In this document: positions 1-10,244 of the stretch, piece after piece | How positions within the stretch are numbered: the stretch's first letter is position 1 | How the letters are laid out: every line of letters begins with the position of its first letter | Origin: Vitrella brassicaformis | Taxonomy: Eukaryota > Sar > Vitrellaceae | Length of the DNA: 62,241 nt | Assembly (NCBI GenBank): GCA_001179505.1 | Contig: CDMY01000344.1 | Coordinates: forward strand, 49,414-111,654 | Direction of reading: 5' to 3' | Notes under the pieces: generated by a model | Database searches by the model: none | What the model was told of the DNA's origin: nothing | Seen by the model: the letters and a program-made list of their open reading frames with translations, nothing else | Made by a program: the position numbers and the translations under genes

Positions 1-13
1 CCCCCCGATACGC

Positions 14-1861
14 TTACTTGTCGTGTAGCTGTGCCTCCAGCTGCCGAATGCGCCACGACTTCTTAATCAGCTCAACGAACTCCTGCACATACATACACAC
101 ACACACACACGTGTGTGTGTGGTGCGCGGCCGTCTGTGAGGGAATGGGTGGGCTGGTGTCTGTCTTTGGTGCACTTCACCCACCTTCCTCCTGAAAGTTT
201 CGATCATTCGTTGTGCGATGAGTGCCACGAACAGCGTCACGAAGAACATCAGCAGATTCTTCCAACCTAAGCGACCGATCGTGCAGTGAGTGCACCGACA
301 GACAGACAGACAGACAGACAGACAGAAAGGAAGCTTGACCCATCCCATCCAGGGGTGCAGGTCAGGAGGCAGGCAGGCAGTCGTGGGAGGGAGGAGGCCC
401 ATCACGTACCGTTTTCCCACCCCGTGGGGTCCCTCTCTGTCTTTTCTGGCGATCCGTATAGAAAGGTCATGAGGCCGTGCAGAAAGAGCGTCACCACAAA
501 CACCACTACCGCACACACCTGGTGGACGCACACCACACACACACACGCAGACAAACAGACACACATGTCAGTCGCTTAGCTTACATGCGTGTGGCTGTGT
601 CCGTCATTATGTGGTTGTGTGTCATCCCATCCATCGTGTTTCTTACGAATCTGACGGGTACGAAGAAGAGCCCTACGCTGAAGAGCGCCTTGAGGGCCAG
701 CAGCTGCTGCGCCTCAGTGATGCCTGACAGAACACAGACACATGACATGACATGCAGGAAGGGACACACACACACACGTGCAGTGCAACATCCTCCAATT
801 GATTGATTGATGCTTTGGCATCCACCCATCACCTAGCTACCTTTGTTGTATTCGTGCGGCCGGCCAAGCATGGCCGCCAGGCGGAACTGATTGCACACAA
901 TCAACGCTGATGCATACGTCCACACACACACACACGCACACACACGCACAGAGAGAAAGAGAGAGAGGGAGACGAACATGAGATGGATGGATGGATGGTC
1001 AGTATGCCCCTCATGCCCCCGCCTCCCCTCCCCAGTGCAGTGCCATGTCAGTGGTTGAGTGGGTGTCTGTCGTAGGTACCGGCGATTTCGATAGCGAGGA
1101 GTGCAGTGAGTATGTATTCCAGGTAGGGCCACGTCCGCCTCGAGCACGGCAACAGGATTATTATCACACCAAAGCCAAAGCCCAACAACGGACCAATCAG
1201 ACGCAGCGCCTACACTCACACATACACACAGACATCCATCCATCCATCAGCGGCTATATGTTGTGTGTGTGTACCTTAGTTACCTGCACTGTGTCGGCTC
1301 CCTCGAGGATGACCCGCAGGTCGTAGTCGACGGCCACGACGCCCGCAAACACAAAGAGGGCAATGGCGCCCAGCCGCTGACACCGGGTGGCGATCAGACT
1401 CTCATTGTATTTCAAATACTCGCGCTCTGCAGACGTGACGTGACGTGACACCACCCCACAGCACAGACACACAAACATAGAGAGGAACGCACACAGACAG
1501 ACATACTTTCCACTCCTCTCTCTCCTCTGTCTACTTGCTGACCAAGTGCTGGGTCTCTGAACCGCAGTGTCCATCTCTGCCTCGAGAAGTCGCAGTCAGG
1601 TACATGCACCTTCGGGGGCGTCCGGGACCGATACGGACGCCGCTTCCTGCAGAACGCATCCTTGCTGTCCTTGCTGCTGTCCCTGCGATTGCTGTCCTTG
1701 TTGGCCGCGGCTGACTGGTGTGTTGGTGTCGGCGTCGAGGCACTTGTGGTGGCCGCTGCTGTGGGTGTAGGGAGGGAGGAGGGGGGAGGGGAGGATGATC
1801 TCCTGGCGGCTGCATTGGCGTTGGCCGGGGTGATATCGGGAGCCTGGTGGTTGTCGGGCAT
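14..1861 (-). CDS. Polytopic membrane protein, possibly the N-terminal half of a nucleotide cyclase-like receptor
   Basis: Minus-strand multi-exon gene read by splice phase. A Ser/Pro/Thr/Ala-rich N-terminus from the ATG at 1861 leads to the segment RFRDPALEREYLKYNE. Its codons join across an intron (exon end CTT G, next exon at 1426). Hydrophobic exons follow: LGAIALFVFAGVVAV (exon 1284-1426), LIGPLLGFGFGVIIILL (about 1085-1200), ALKALFSVGLFFVPV (about 660-715) and NLLMFFVTLFVALIAQ (about 215-265), i.e. about six membrane segments. The last exon reads EFVELIKKSWRIRQLEAQLHDK then TAA at 14-16. The same bases form a good donor (CAA|GTAAGC, exon end at 18), so the gene may continue outside the window. 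The 'DPALE.EY' stretch, six hydrophobic segments and a following amphipathic helix recall protist membrane cyclases, but no catalytic domain is visible. A 5' exon with ATG at 2431 can be spliced in, so the start is uncertain. Confidence 0.55.
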
Positions 1862-2261
1862 GACAGACAGGCAGTCAACGGTGGATGGGTGGGTGGATGG
1901 ATGGATCAGAAAAAGAGCTGCAGAAAGGGAGAGGGAAGGGGAATGCGGCTTTACATCTCTGGGTGTGCACTGCATTGCAGCGGTGTCGCTGTGCGCACCT
2001 GCCCGAAAGCTGAGGTCTTCCCGCAGCGCAGTCAGTGTCCCTGCAACATTCAAGCCAAAGAGACAACCACATCATACTCACTCATCTGTCAGTCACAGTA
2101 TTATTTCGTCTGGCTATCCACTCGAGTCACATGTGTGTGCCTCGCTCCCTCTCCCGCCAGCCAGTCTGCTCTCCCACACCCACCCTTGCCCTGTGTGCGC
2201 GATAAGGAGAGGCACGCACTGCCTTACTGCCTCTCCGTCTCCCTTATCGCGGACACTCACC

Positions 2262-2507
2262 TCAGCAAGGGCCCTGTGAGTCGCGCACACCAGATCTGCA
2301 CCTGCCTCCTTCATCAGACGTACACAGACCGACCATTGCCAGGCGGATCTTGCTGAGGGTGACGAGAGCAGATCTTGCTCCGCAGCTTCATCTGGCACGC
2401 TCGCCATCACGATCTGACAAACGTCTGACAAATATCGCGTTCCTCACACATGGCAATGTCAAGCTCGCGTGAGCTCGCGCAGATCTGACCCACAGTAAGT
2501 CTTCCCA
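2262..2507. promoter_or_regulatory. Head-to-head upstream region with repeated GATCT motifs
   Basis: Short region between the 5' end of the minus-strand membrane-protein gene and the ATG (2508) of the helicase gene. It contains AGATCTG at 2292 and 2481, GATCTG at 2411, GGATCT at 2345 and GATCTT at 2371. The same hexamer recurs upstream of other genes here (9886-9925, 22177-22302, 41671-41878). Part of it may be 5' exon of the minus-strand gene. A promoter role is inferred only from position and recurrence. Confidence 0.3.
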
Positions 2508-5112
2508 ATGCTCCGCTCTGCGGCCGTCGCGCGACGGTCTCTCCCGTCGCTCATCGTGAAGCCGCCAGCCTTTTCTCGCTGTCAGAGGGCCCGCACATCA
2601 ACAGCACCAACGCTCTCAGCACCACCAGCTCCACAGCCCTCCGCCTATCAGCCTGTGGTCGATCTGAAGCTGTCGGATGAGTTGCAGAGGGGGCTGCACG
2701 ACGTGATGGGCATCGCTCGGCTGACCGCAGTGCAGCAGATGACATTCAGGCCAGCGAGCGAATGGAGCGATGTGCTGATACGGGCGCCGTCAGGCAGCGG
2801 CAAGACGGTGGCCTTTCTGTTACCTGTGCTGCACAAGGTAGGGTAGGTGCCTGTGCCTTTCTCATCAGTCAGTAGACAGACATTGTTTATTCTCTGCCTT
2901 GTATGGTGTGTGAGCTTTCTTTTCCGTCAGCTGCACTCGGTGCTTGCTTCCGGCAGCAACAGCACCAGCGGCATTTCGTGTCTGATCATCTCTCCCACTC
3001 GCGAGCTGGCCATGCAGACGCACAGCACGTGTGAGCGGCTGCTGCAGTACCACAGGTCCATGACCTGCGGCTTGATGGTTTCCGGCGGCCCCATCGACGA
3101 CGACCTCAGGCGAATCCGGGAAGACCGACCCACTGTCCTGGTAGGGTAGGCTGCCTACGCACACGAGCAGACAGAGAGTCAGTCCATCGTGTCAGCCATT
3201 TGTGTATTGATTGCCCTGCCGTCGACTTCTGATGCGATGCAGATAGTGACTCCCGGGAGGCTGGTGGACCACATGAAGCGGACCGATCACTTCCTCCCCG
3301 CCCTCAAGCGGTCTCTGCGAGTGCTGATTGTCGACGAGGCGGCGCACCTGCTGGACCTGCCGTGCATCAAGGCCCTCCTGGCAATTATCAACCGGCTGCC
3401 CGAGGACCGGCAGACTCTGCTCTTCACCAGCACTGTGGACGAGGGCGTGCGGCGGATGGCACAGCGGATGCTGAGGACCAACTTTGAGTACTTGGACTGC
3501 ACGGCCGTACTCAGGAATCATGATATTATGTGGATGGAGCAAAGACAGAGAGGTGATGTTATCGATGATACTGCGGCCGGCGACGTGCCCGAGCTCGCCC
3601 CCTCTGTCACGCGCCTGTCGTCCCACGTGCCTGTGGAGACCATCCCCACTCCCACCAATCCGTCCCTCTCTCAGCACTTCCTCCACTACCCCTCAGAGCG
3701 CTTCTTCCTGGTGCTTTACAACCTTATCGAGAGGGAGCGGCAAGCAGCCCCCGAAACATACAAGCTGGTGGTGTTCTTCCCCACTGTGCGGTTTCTCCAG
3801 TTCGCCTACGTCTTGCTCAAACACCTTGTCTACCGGGGGCAGCCGGATGTGGGCATGATGGCGCTCCACAGGCACCTCACCGTGGCTCGGAGAAGGGCCG
3901 CTTGGGATCGGTTCGCGGGTGCCAGTAGGGGCGTACTGTTTGCGAGCGATTTGGCGGGCATGGGGCTGGACCTCCCGAATGTCACGCTCGTCGTGCAGGT
4001 GAGGTGCGAATCACGTGCATTGCATGGTGGAGGGACACGGATCCACCCTGTGATCTGTTTGTCTGCGTCAGATTGGGCATCCCCCCACTGCTGACCAGTA
4101 TATCAACCGTGTTGGACGAACAGCCAGGTGAGTGAGGACAGCACCGATGCAACCAACGTCAATATAATGAATGTCTCAGTGACTGTGTGCCGCTGCTGTG
4201 CTGTGCTCACACCACACAGAATGGGTGATTCCGGTCGCGCCCTGCTGCTCCTGAATGAGCTCGAAAGCCACTCGCTGACGCCGCTCCTTCGAGCCCACGT
4301 GCCCATCCGGCCGGCACCCTCCTCTCTCAAGGAATCCCTCCTGCTGCCCTCCCCACTGCTCGACCGGCTCTTCGCGCCATCACCGATCGACTTCCAGCCC
4401 AACCTGAGCCAAGACAGGACGCCCATGCTGCAAATCGGTGGATCGCCCTCCGTCCTTCCTGCACTGGTGTCTGACGATCGGTTGCTGACGAGTGGCGACG
4501 CTGGTGTGGATGGGCATGGGGAGCACCAGGGTCAGGTGGCGGATTGTGTCAGAGGGGATCATCGGCATTGGTACAGCGTGCCGCATCTGTATGCCTCTGG
4601 GGCTCTGGCCTATCGGTCGCTGGTCGGGTACTACGCCAAAATGTGGGACACACTCAGGATCGAGAGGTCCGGATTTGACGTGAACCAAGAGAGGCAACAG
4701 TGTGCTTTTGCGTTCCCTTCGCAAACCGAGGTTTGGTCACATCCATCACATGTGGCATTCCGTGTGTGTGTGTGTGCAGCAAGTCCGTGCCCGCTGTGAT
4801 TAACAAGGTGTTCGAGTCAGCTGGCTTACGCAAGCCACCAGTCGTCACCAAACAGTTCGCCGCCACCAACCAACTCATCGACGCACCAGGTATGACGACC
4901 CACTCACACACACACGCACCCACACACATGTTACGTGTAAGTGACATACATTCGTGTATACGGACGGCGCTGTTGCCGCAGGTCTGCACTATGACTACCA
5001 CGCGACTCGGAAGACGGCCCTGATCGCTGCTCTGCCGGGCTATGCGGGACACGCCTCGAGGCTGAGGCAGGTGACACACAGACAACGGGCGGCGATGAAT
5101 AACGGCGTCTGA
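2508..5112 (+). CDS. DEAD-box-type RNA helicase with degenerate motifs, probably organellar
   Basis: Exons read as 2508-2837, 2931-3140, 3243-3998, 4072-4127, 4220-4699, 4780-4889 and 4982-5112, all with consistent phase and ending in TGA. The N-terminus is Arg/Ser/Ala-rich with few acidic residues (MLRSAAVARRSLPSLIVKPP), like a mitochondrial or plastid leader. Helicase motifs in order: I APSGSGKT, Ia PTRELAMQ, Ib TPGRLVDHM, II VDEAAHLLD, III LFTSTVD, IV KLVVFFPT, V SDLAGMGLDLPNV and VI HPPTADQYINRVGRTAR followed by GDSGRALLLLNE. The order, and the VI region ending 'GRTAR..G..G..LL', fit the Mss116/DDX18-like side of the SF2 family, which unwinds or remodels RNA using ATP. Motif II is DEAA instead of DEAD, and motif III is TST instead of SAT. 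The C-terminal roughly 200 residues are unlike known domains I can name. The 3' end (RLRQVTHRQRAAM, stop) was chosen because no downstream exon keeps frame. Confidence 0.85.
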
Positions 5113-5438
5113 AATTTTGTCCATCTCTCCTGCTGAGACCGAACCCTAAGACCGAACCCTGCTGGAGAAACCCTGCGTCTGAAGTTTCGAATCGAAGCCG
5201 AGCGCTCAACAGATTCATCACGACAGCCTGAAGGTGAGTGGGACACTCTCATCTCATGTGGCTGACGAGGTGGCGAAATGATTCATGCACGCCAACCGCC
5301 CCACCTCAATACCGAAACACCCAAGCAGTGATCTGCGACGCCAGCTGATCATCAAAAGACGCAGGTCTGCAAGCATCCAACCGAGAGTCATCCACACGTG
5401 GCCGCCAAGGGTCTCGTCCGTTCGTGTGTGTCGCAGGT

Positions 5439-7106
5439 ATGTCAGCCTGGCTGCAGCTAGATGGCGTCGACACCTCGTTTGATGAGGGCACCAGCGATGC
5501 CATTCGGGAGCTTGCCATGGGTGTCATCCACCGCACACTCACCGACACAGGCCAAGTGAGGCAGCTCATCCGGCAGGGGGCAAACCCGAGTGTCGAGCCC
5601 TCACTGCAGCACCGCCATGACGCCACACCTCGGCTGTTGATGTTGAAGAAGGCCTATCCGCTGCTCAGTCTGTCCATCGACGACATGACCGACTCCACCA
5701 TCCCGTCCATCTGGGCAAAGGACCAAGACAACGGGCGACTTCCCGTCAGGCTGCCCCGCTGGCCGTCTCCTCAGCTCCAAGATGCCGTCATGACCGCACT
5801 GATCGACAGCTGGGCTGACATCAACGCGGAAGGCGCCGACGAGGACGGAAGACCCATCCGTGTCGCCGTTGCGGCGGCCAACCTGCCGGCAGTCGGTCTC
5901 CTGCAACGGGGCGTCCAGCTGCACGGATTCCTGGTGATGCGCCTGCCGGAGGACAGTATGTGTCCGCCTACCCCCGAGGGTGAGCGGCAATTGATGGCCA
6001 TCTACCGCCGGCTCATTCAGTACGACAGCACCTTGGCAGCCGAACGCGATGAACTGGGCAACACATTGGTGCATTCGGCAGCCAGCAGAATGTCCAGAGG
6101 TCGCTTCTCCCAGGCCTTCAATAGCCAGTACATCGACCTGCTTGTGGACAACGGAGCTGACATCAGGGCGGCCAACAATACTGGCGGCTACACGGCATTG
6201 CACTGGGCGGCGCATCGGGGCTCTTACGTTTTCGCGGGGCTGTGTCGCAAGCTCTCACCTGACGACATCAACAGAGGGACAGACACCAACTGGACGCCCC
6301 TCGTCATCGCTGCCATTCGTCTCCGTATGTCCATTCGGACGCTGGGCGATAACGAGACGGCAGAAGAGCGCAAGGAAGACATCCGCACAACGGAAATTCC
6401 CAATCTCAAGACCGTCATCCGCACCCTTCTGAGAGCCGGCGGCCGCACGCCCACAAGGCGCAGTGAGCGACGTGAGCGCAGTCTCGTGCTGGCCGAGTAT
6501 GCCACGGTGCTGAATGGTCTGTGTGATGTGACCATGTCGGCCATCAACGCCGCCCTCGCCCCCCAGCGCGACCACTCGATGCTGCTCGCCCGTCTACTGC
6601 CCCTCGCACCCCACAACGACGGCAGAGACCCCGCCCCCTCCCCCCTCTCATTCGGACCACACGAGGCAGAGGCCATCGGCTGGAAGATCGGCGCCTTCCT
6701 GCACGAGCCATTCGCTGCAGCAGCGGCCATCGACGAGTACCTCATCGGCGAGTCGACGCTGAGGCGCCGCGTCAAGGCGGCCATGGCGCACTTCGTCAAG
6801 TCGGCCGCCACACGGACATCCAGCAACAGGGAGGTCATCGGCGACATGGCCAACATGGGCGGCGTCATGGTGCGAGTGCCGCTGCAGTGCTTCGCCGTTC
6901 GGGGTCAGCAGGGTGGGCAGCATCGGCTGCTAGGTTTGCGTGAGGTGGTCCACAAGGCCCGGCTGGACGAGGCGGCCAGCCATGGTGTGACGGGTGTGGT
7001 CAAGGGCTTCAACGCCCACCTGGCTGACGACTGCGTGTTCGAATGGCGGCAGCTGGGTTACATCGACGAGACCACACGGCTGTTCGTGGCGCTGGGCATC
7101 GAGTGA
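5439..7106 (+). CDS. Ankyrin-repeat-like protein (copy 1 of an inverted pair)
   Basis: One long open exon from ATG 5439, which follows a splice acceptor (TCGCAG|GT), to TGA at 7106. It encodes about 555 residues. Ankyrin-like segments are visible, for example GYTALHWAAHRGSYVFAGL and the preceding YIDLLVDNGADIRAANN. Weaker repeats lie before (LIDSWADINAEGADEDGRPI) and after (NWTPLVIAAIRLR). The C-terminal roughly 230 residues have no repeat character and hold AEYATVLNGLCDVTMSAIN and VMVRVPLQCFAVRGQQGG. They are nearly identical to the minus-strand gene at 22545-24497. That paralogue has a 5' exon spliced just before the same ATG. Here the corresponding stretch (about 5330-5372) keeps the donor-like end GACGCAG|GT but has an interrupted frame, so the true start may be this ATG or a lost exon. 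Ankyrin repeats mediate protein binding. Partner and location are unknown. Confidence 0.8.
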   Translation: MSAWLQLDGVDTSFDEGTSDAIRELAMGVIHRTLTDTGQVRQLIRQGANPSVEPSLQHRHDATPRLLMLKKAYPLLSLSIDDMTDSTIPSIWAKDQDNGRLPVRLPRWPSPQLQDAVMTALIDSWADINAEGADEDGRPIRVAVAAANLPAVGLLQRGVQLHGFLVMRLPEDSMCPPTPEGERQLMAIYRRLIQYDSTLAAERDELGNTLVHSAASRMSRGRFSQAFNSQYIDLLVDNGADIRAANNTGGYTALHWAAHRGSYVFAGLCRKLSPDDINRGTDTNWTPLVIAAIRLRMSIRTLGDNETAEERKEDIRTTEIPNLKTVIRTLLRAGGRTPTRRSERRERSLVLAEYATVLNGLCDVTMSAINAALAPQRDHSMLLARLLPLAPHNDGRDPAPSPLSFGPHEAEAIGWKIGAFLHEPFAAAAAIDEYLIGESTLRRRVKAAMAHFVKSAATRTSSNREVIGDMANMGGVMVRVPLQCFAVRGQQGGQHRLLGLREVVHKARLDEAASHGVTGVVKGFNAHLADDCVFEWRQLGYIDETTRLFVALGIE

Positions 7107-8192
7107 CTGTGGGATGGGGGAAGGGAGTAGGCGGAAGTCGACCTGTCTGGCCCAGTTTTGGTGGGTCGTGTGTGGTGCATGTTGATGTATGAGATTCGAT
7201 CGAGGTACGTGTTTGCATGGCATGAAGTGAGGGACTGCCCTTGCATTCCATTAACGCAAGTTGGAGTCAACCCAGCCAGCCACACGCCAGAGACATACAC
7301 CACCTCTCATCACGTGAACGGCCGTACATGGGAAACAGAGACTGGGGTGAGTGGGAGCGTTAGTCAGTCAGAGCCACAGGATGCAAACAATGACCGGCTA
7401 TGTACACTGGATGGGATGGATGGACGGACGGGTATATTGACGGAGTCAAAAGTTGGTGGTTGTGTACACCGATTGGGCGCGACGAGAATGAGTAGTCGCC
7501 AGAAGAGGCGCTCACGCAGCCCTTCTCCCAAAGAGACAGACAGACAGACAGAAATCCTTGAATCAAGAGCTTCCTCTTTCTCTCTCTGCAGCCTGTTACA
7601 ATGCCGACGCGTCTGCTGAGACAGCCGACTGCACCGATGGGCCGCCAGGTCATTTTGCAACTTGACGGCCTGAAAGTGCAGATGGCCATCCAAGCAGATT
7701 CACATCGAAGCACTGAAGACAGGCCTGAGGATACCATCGCCAGATCTGAAGTAAGGACCTTCTCTAACTTTCCCTCGTGTGACGCTCGACCAACCCACCA
7801 TCGCTGTGCGCACCCCACATCGATTGTTCCCCGGGTGCGGGGCAACAATCGTTGTTCAGCAGGCGCACGCGACCGCGGCTTGGACAAACACCACGTAGAG
7901 GGAAGAACCGACCAGTCAAGACACCACCATTGGACTAAGTGACAAGAGCACATGCATCCCGCCCGCCCGGCCCGTCTGTCACGGGCGACCCCATCCCACC
8001 CTCATGAAGCCGAGCACCCCTTTGCAAAACAAGAACCACAGTCACACATTGAAAATACGGGCATGCGGCATCGCATGCCACACACACACATACACACAGT
8101 TACACACAACACACCAGATGGAGACACCACACGAGACGAAAAGACGAGATAAATGCCCACCCCTCCCCTCCCCCCCTCCCTCCCTCCCGGTT
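7107..8192. other. Convergent intergenic region without a supported gene
   Basis: Between the stops of the ankyrin-like gene and the VTT gene. A short plus-strand open stretch (about 7601-7942) follows a pyrimidine-rich CAG and has a GTAAGG after 'CGCCAGATCTGAA', so a small spliced transcript is possible. No family is recognisable and neither strand gives a convincing protein. There are CA-repeats around 8080-8110 and a C-rich run at 8160-8190. Confidence 0.5.
7821..7851. repeat. Short hairpin (imperfect inverted repeat)
   Basis: Left arm CGATTGTTCCCC (7821-7832) pairs with right arm GGGG-C-AACAATCG (7839-7851). This gives a 12-bp stem with one bulged C and a 6-nt loop. It lies in a region without a clear gene. 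It could be a structured RNA element or chance. Confidence 0.5.
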
Positions 8193-9755
8193 TCACACAT
8201 ATGCTTGGCCGTTGGCCTGTTGCTGCTGTTGTGTGCTCGACGTAACCGTCACCACAGTCGCGCCATCCAAGTCGGGTCCGGGCGTCTCCACACCCTCCTT
8301 GCCGTCGGCCTTGGACGCCTCAGCCGCCTCCTTCTCCGTGATCTCACGCAGAGCCTTGCGGGCAAACCTGACCGATTGACCAACAGAGGAAAGGACACGT
8401 GAGAGAACGGACCTCTTTTCGACGTGGCGCACCCACCATGTGACGATGAATACGGCAATGAAGGTGGCGACCAGCCCGACGGCCAGGAACACCCACTGAG
8501 ACCAGTGGCCAGAGCCCTCCGCCTTGCCGCTGCACGCGCCTGCGAAGGCGGGGATGGCACCGATGTACACATAGAGAGCTGTGCCCGGTATAATGCCGAG
8601 GGTGCCTGGCAGACGTGGGCAGGAAGTAGGAAACAGGAATGTGTGGATTCCACGCTTTTTGTTGCCTTCTGCAGATCCGTGGTGTGCTCACCGATGGCGT
8701 AGTCTCTGTACCGAGTCCGTGTGCCGCCCATCTGATGGATGGTGAGATACGCACACACGCATTTATTGTCGTCACGACAGGGGGATGCGACACCATATAC
8801 TCACTGACTTACAATGTAGTTGAACGCCGAGAATGGCACCACGGGGGACAGCCGCAGCAGGATATTGAGCTTCAACCCCTGGTGAATCGATCGATGGACA
8901 AACGAAACAGCACCAAGACAGCATGTGCAAGCGCACGTATCCCTCCCCCTCCCCCTCCCCCTCTCCCTCTCCTTGCCAAGCACCTGTGTTTCGAAGACCT
9001 TGTCGATGGCCCGCATGACTTTGAATTTGTCCGTGAGGCCCTGCACCCAGCTCTTGAAGAGGAATCGGCCGCAGAAGAAGGCCAGCTGCGCCCCCACAAA
9101 CGCACCCACAAGCACAGCGCCGATGCCGGCAGCCATCCCTGGACCATTCCCGAACGCACATACAAAGGTAAAGCCGGCGCCTGCACACATCCGGTACCCA
9201 CATCTTATGGCGATTTCATCTCGTGGTGCATGCCTTCGAGTGGCTGGCTGGCTGGCTGGCTGGCTGACCGACCTAGTGTGAGTATGGATCCGGGAATGAA
9301 AGCCACTGTGCAGACCATGTAGACGGCCATGTAGGCCAGTATGCCCGTTGCAGGATTGTCCTGAACCTGCCGAAGCAGCCGCAGCCAGCCAACCGACCAG
9401 TACACACAGACAGAATGAACTCGCGATCCTCGTCTCTCTTGCCTTTCTGCAGCGTGTGTTTCCCTGCCCCCGTCGCTCGATGACTTACCCATTCCTTGAA
9501 TATGTCCAGCCCCTCGGCAACTCTCTGGCCTGTCGTCGAGTCGATGATAATGTACACAATGATAGCAATGATCACCAAAAACACCAGCAGCTTCTTCCAG
9601 CTCTGTGCCAACCATCCGCCCCACGTGCGCCGCGGCTTGACCGGTGCATCGGCAGACACGGCACCGGGCGATGGGGTGCCGCCGGGAGCTGCGTCACAGG
9701 CTGTGGACAGCTGAGAGTCGTCTTGGTTTGCTGGGATGGGCTGGCCGGAAGTCAT
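8193..9755 (-). CDS. VTT-domain (SNARE-associated Golgi/DedA-like) membrane protein
   Basis: Multi-exon minus-strand gene from ATG 9755. The first exon (9489-9755) gives a Pro/Asp/Ala-rich cytosolic head and a first hydrophobic helix KLLVFLVIIAIIVYIIID. The next exons splice in phase to give the VTT hallmark: FIPGSILTLGAGFTF, then GIGAVLVGAFVGAQLAF and FCGRFLF. Then come LNILLRLSPVVPFSAFNYI, RTRYRDYAIG, LGIIPGTALYVYIGAI and a last helix WVFLAVGLVATFIAVFIV, with a Lys/Glu-rich then Gln-rich tail. This is the complete core of the TMEM41/TMEM64/VMP1-related family. Several members are lipid scramblases of ER/Golgi membranes acting in lipid distribution and autophagy. The specific role here is unknown. 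It is divergently arranged with the M16 peptidase gene across about 490 bp. Confidence 0.88.
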
Positions 9756-10244
9756 GACGGATGAACTGCTGGAGGGCGATTGAATGAGGCTGGTCGATGG
9801 GCCGAGCTGTCACGCACGCGAGATGAGCCGACGTTGAAGGCTTTGCTGTTGCTTGCTGTGGGGAAGATGCACTTGTTGAGGTGGCAGATCTGGTGTTGCT
9901 GGTGAAGATCTAACAGCTGGATCTTCTTGTTGCTTGTGAAGGAGCTAGGAGGGAAGGCCGAGAGAAAGAAAAGGGAGAGGAGCGCGGGAAGGAGCAGGGT
10001 TTCTAACCCTACACCCCGTCCTGTGCAGGAGTAACCCTAACCCTGCATGCAAGTAACCCTAACCCTGCATGCGGGGGCCGTGGGCGGTGTTCCCCGAGTC
10101 TCAGAATCTGAGATGTGTTTCGGCCCCTGAGGTTCTTCCACACACCTTGCAGAGGCTCAGTAGTCGCTGAAACCTGACTTGAGACGCCCCGAGAACAGCG
10201 CCAGATCTATGCGTCGCTATTGACATCCCGTTGCAAGGACGAAG
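9756..10244. promoter_or_regulatory. Divergent intergenic region between VTT and M16 genes
   Basis: About 490 bp separating two outward-facing start codons. It carries AGATCTG/AGATCTA/GGATCTT at 9886-9925 and AGATCTA near 10203, the motif seen upstream of other genes here. An AG-rich tract spans 9945-9995, followed by the telomere-like block annotated separately. It probably holds both promoters, judged from gene orientation. Confidence 0.4.
10003..10072. repeat. Interstitial telomere-like repeat (CCCTAA type)
   Basis: CTAACCCT at 10003 is followed by two copies of the 20-mer GTAACCCTAACCCTGCATGC (10031-10050 and 10053-10072). Each contains two adjacent AACCCT units. It lies about 200 bp upstream of the M16 peptidase start. 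A weaker relative (CCGAACCCTAAGACCGAACC) sits at about 5140-5160. These look like short internal telomeric-type sequences or promoter telo-boxes. Confidence 0.65.

Noticed and set aside
67-564. Cys/Val-rich frames over TG/CA repeats near the left edge
   Set aside because: CVCVCV-type peptides are translations of (TG)n introns. Such stretches recur in every intron of the window and are not genes.
5186-5204. TTCGAATC resembling a tRNA T-arm
   Set aside because: No acceptor stem, D-arm or anticodon arm can be drawn around it.
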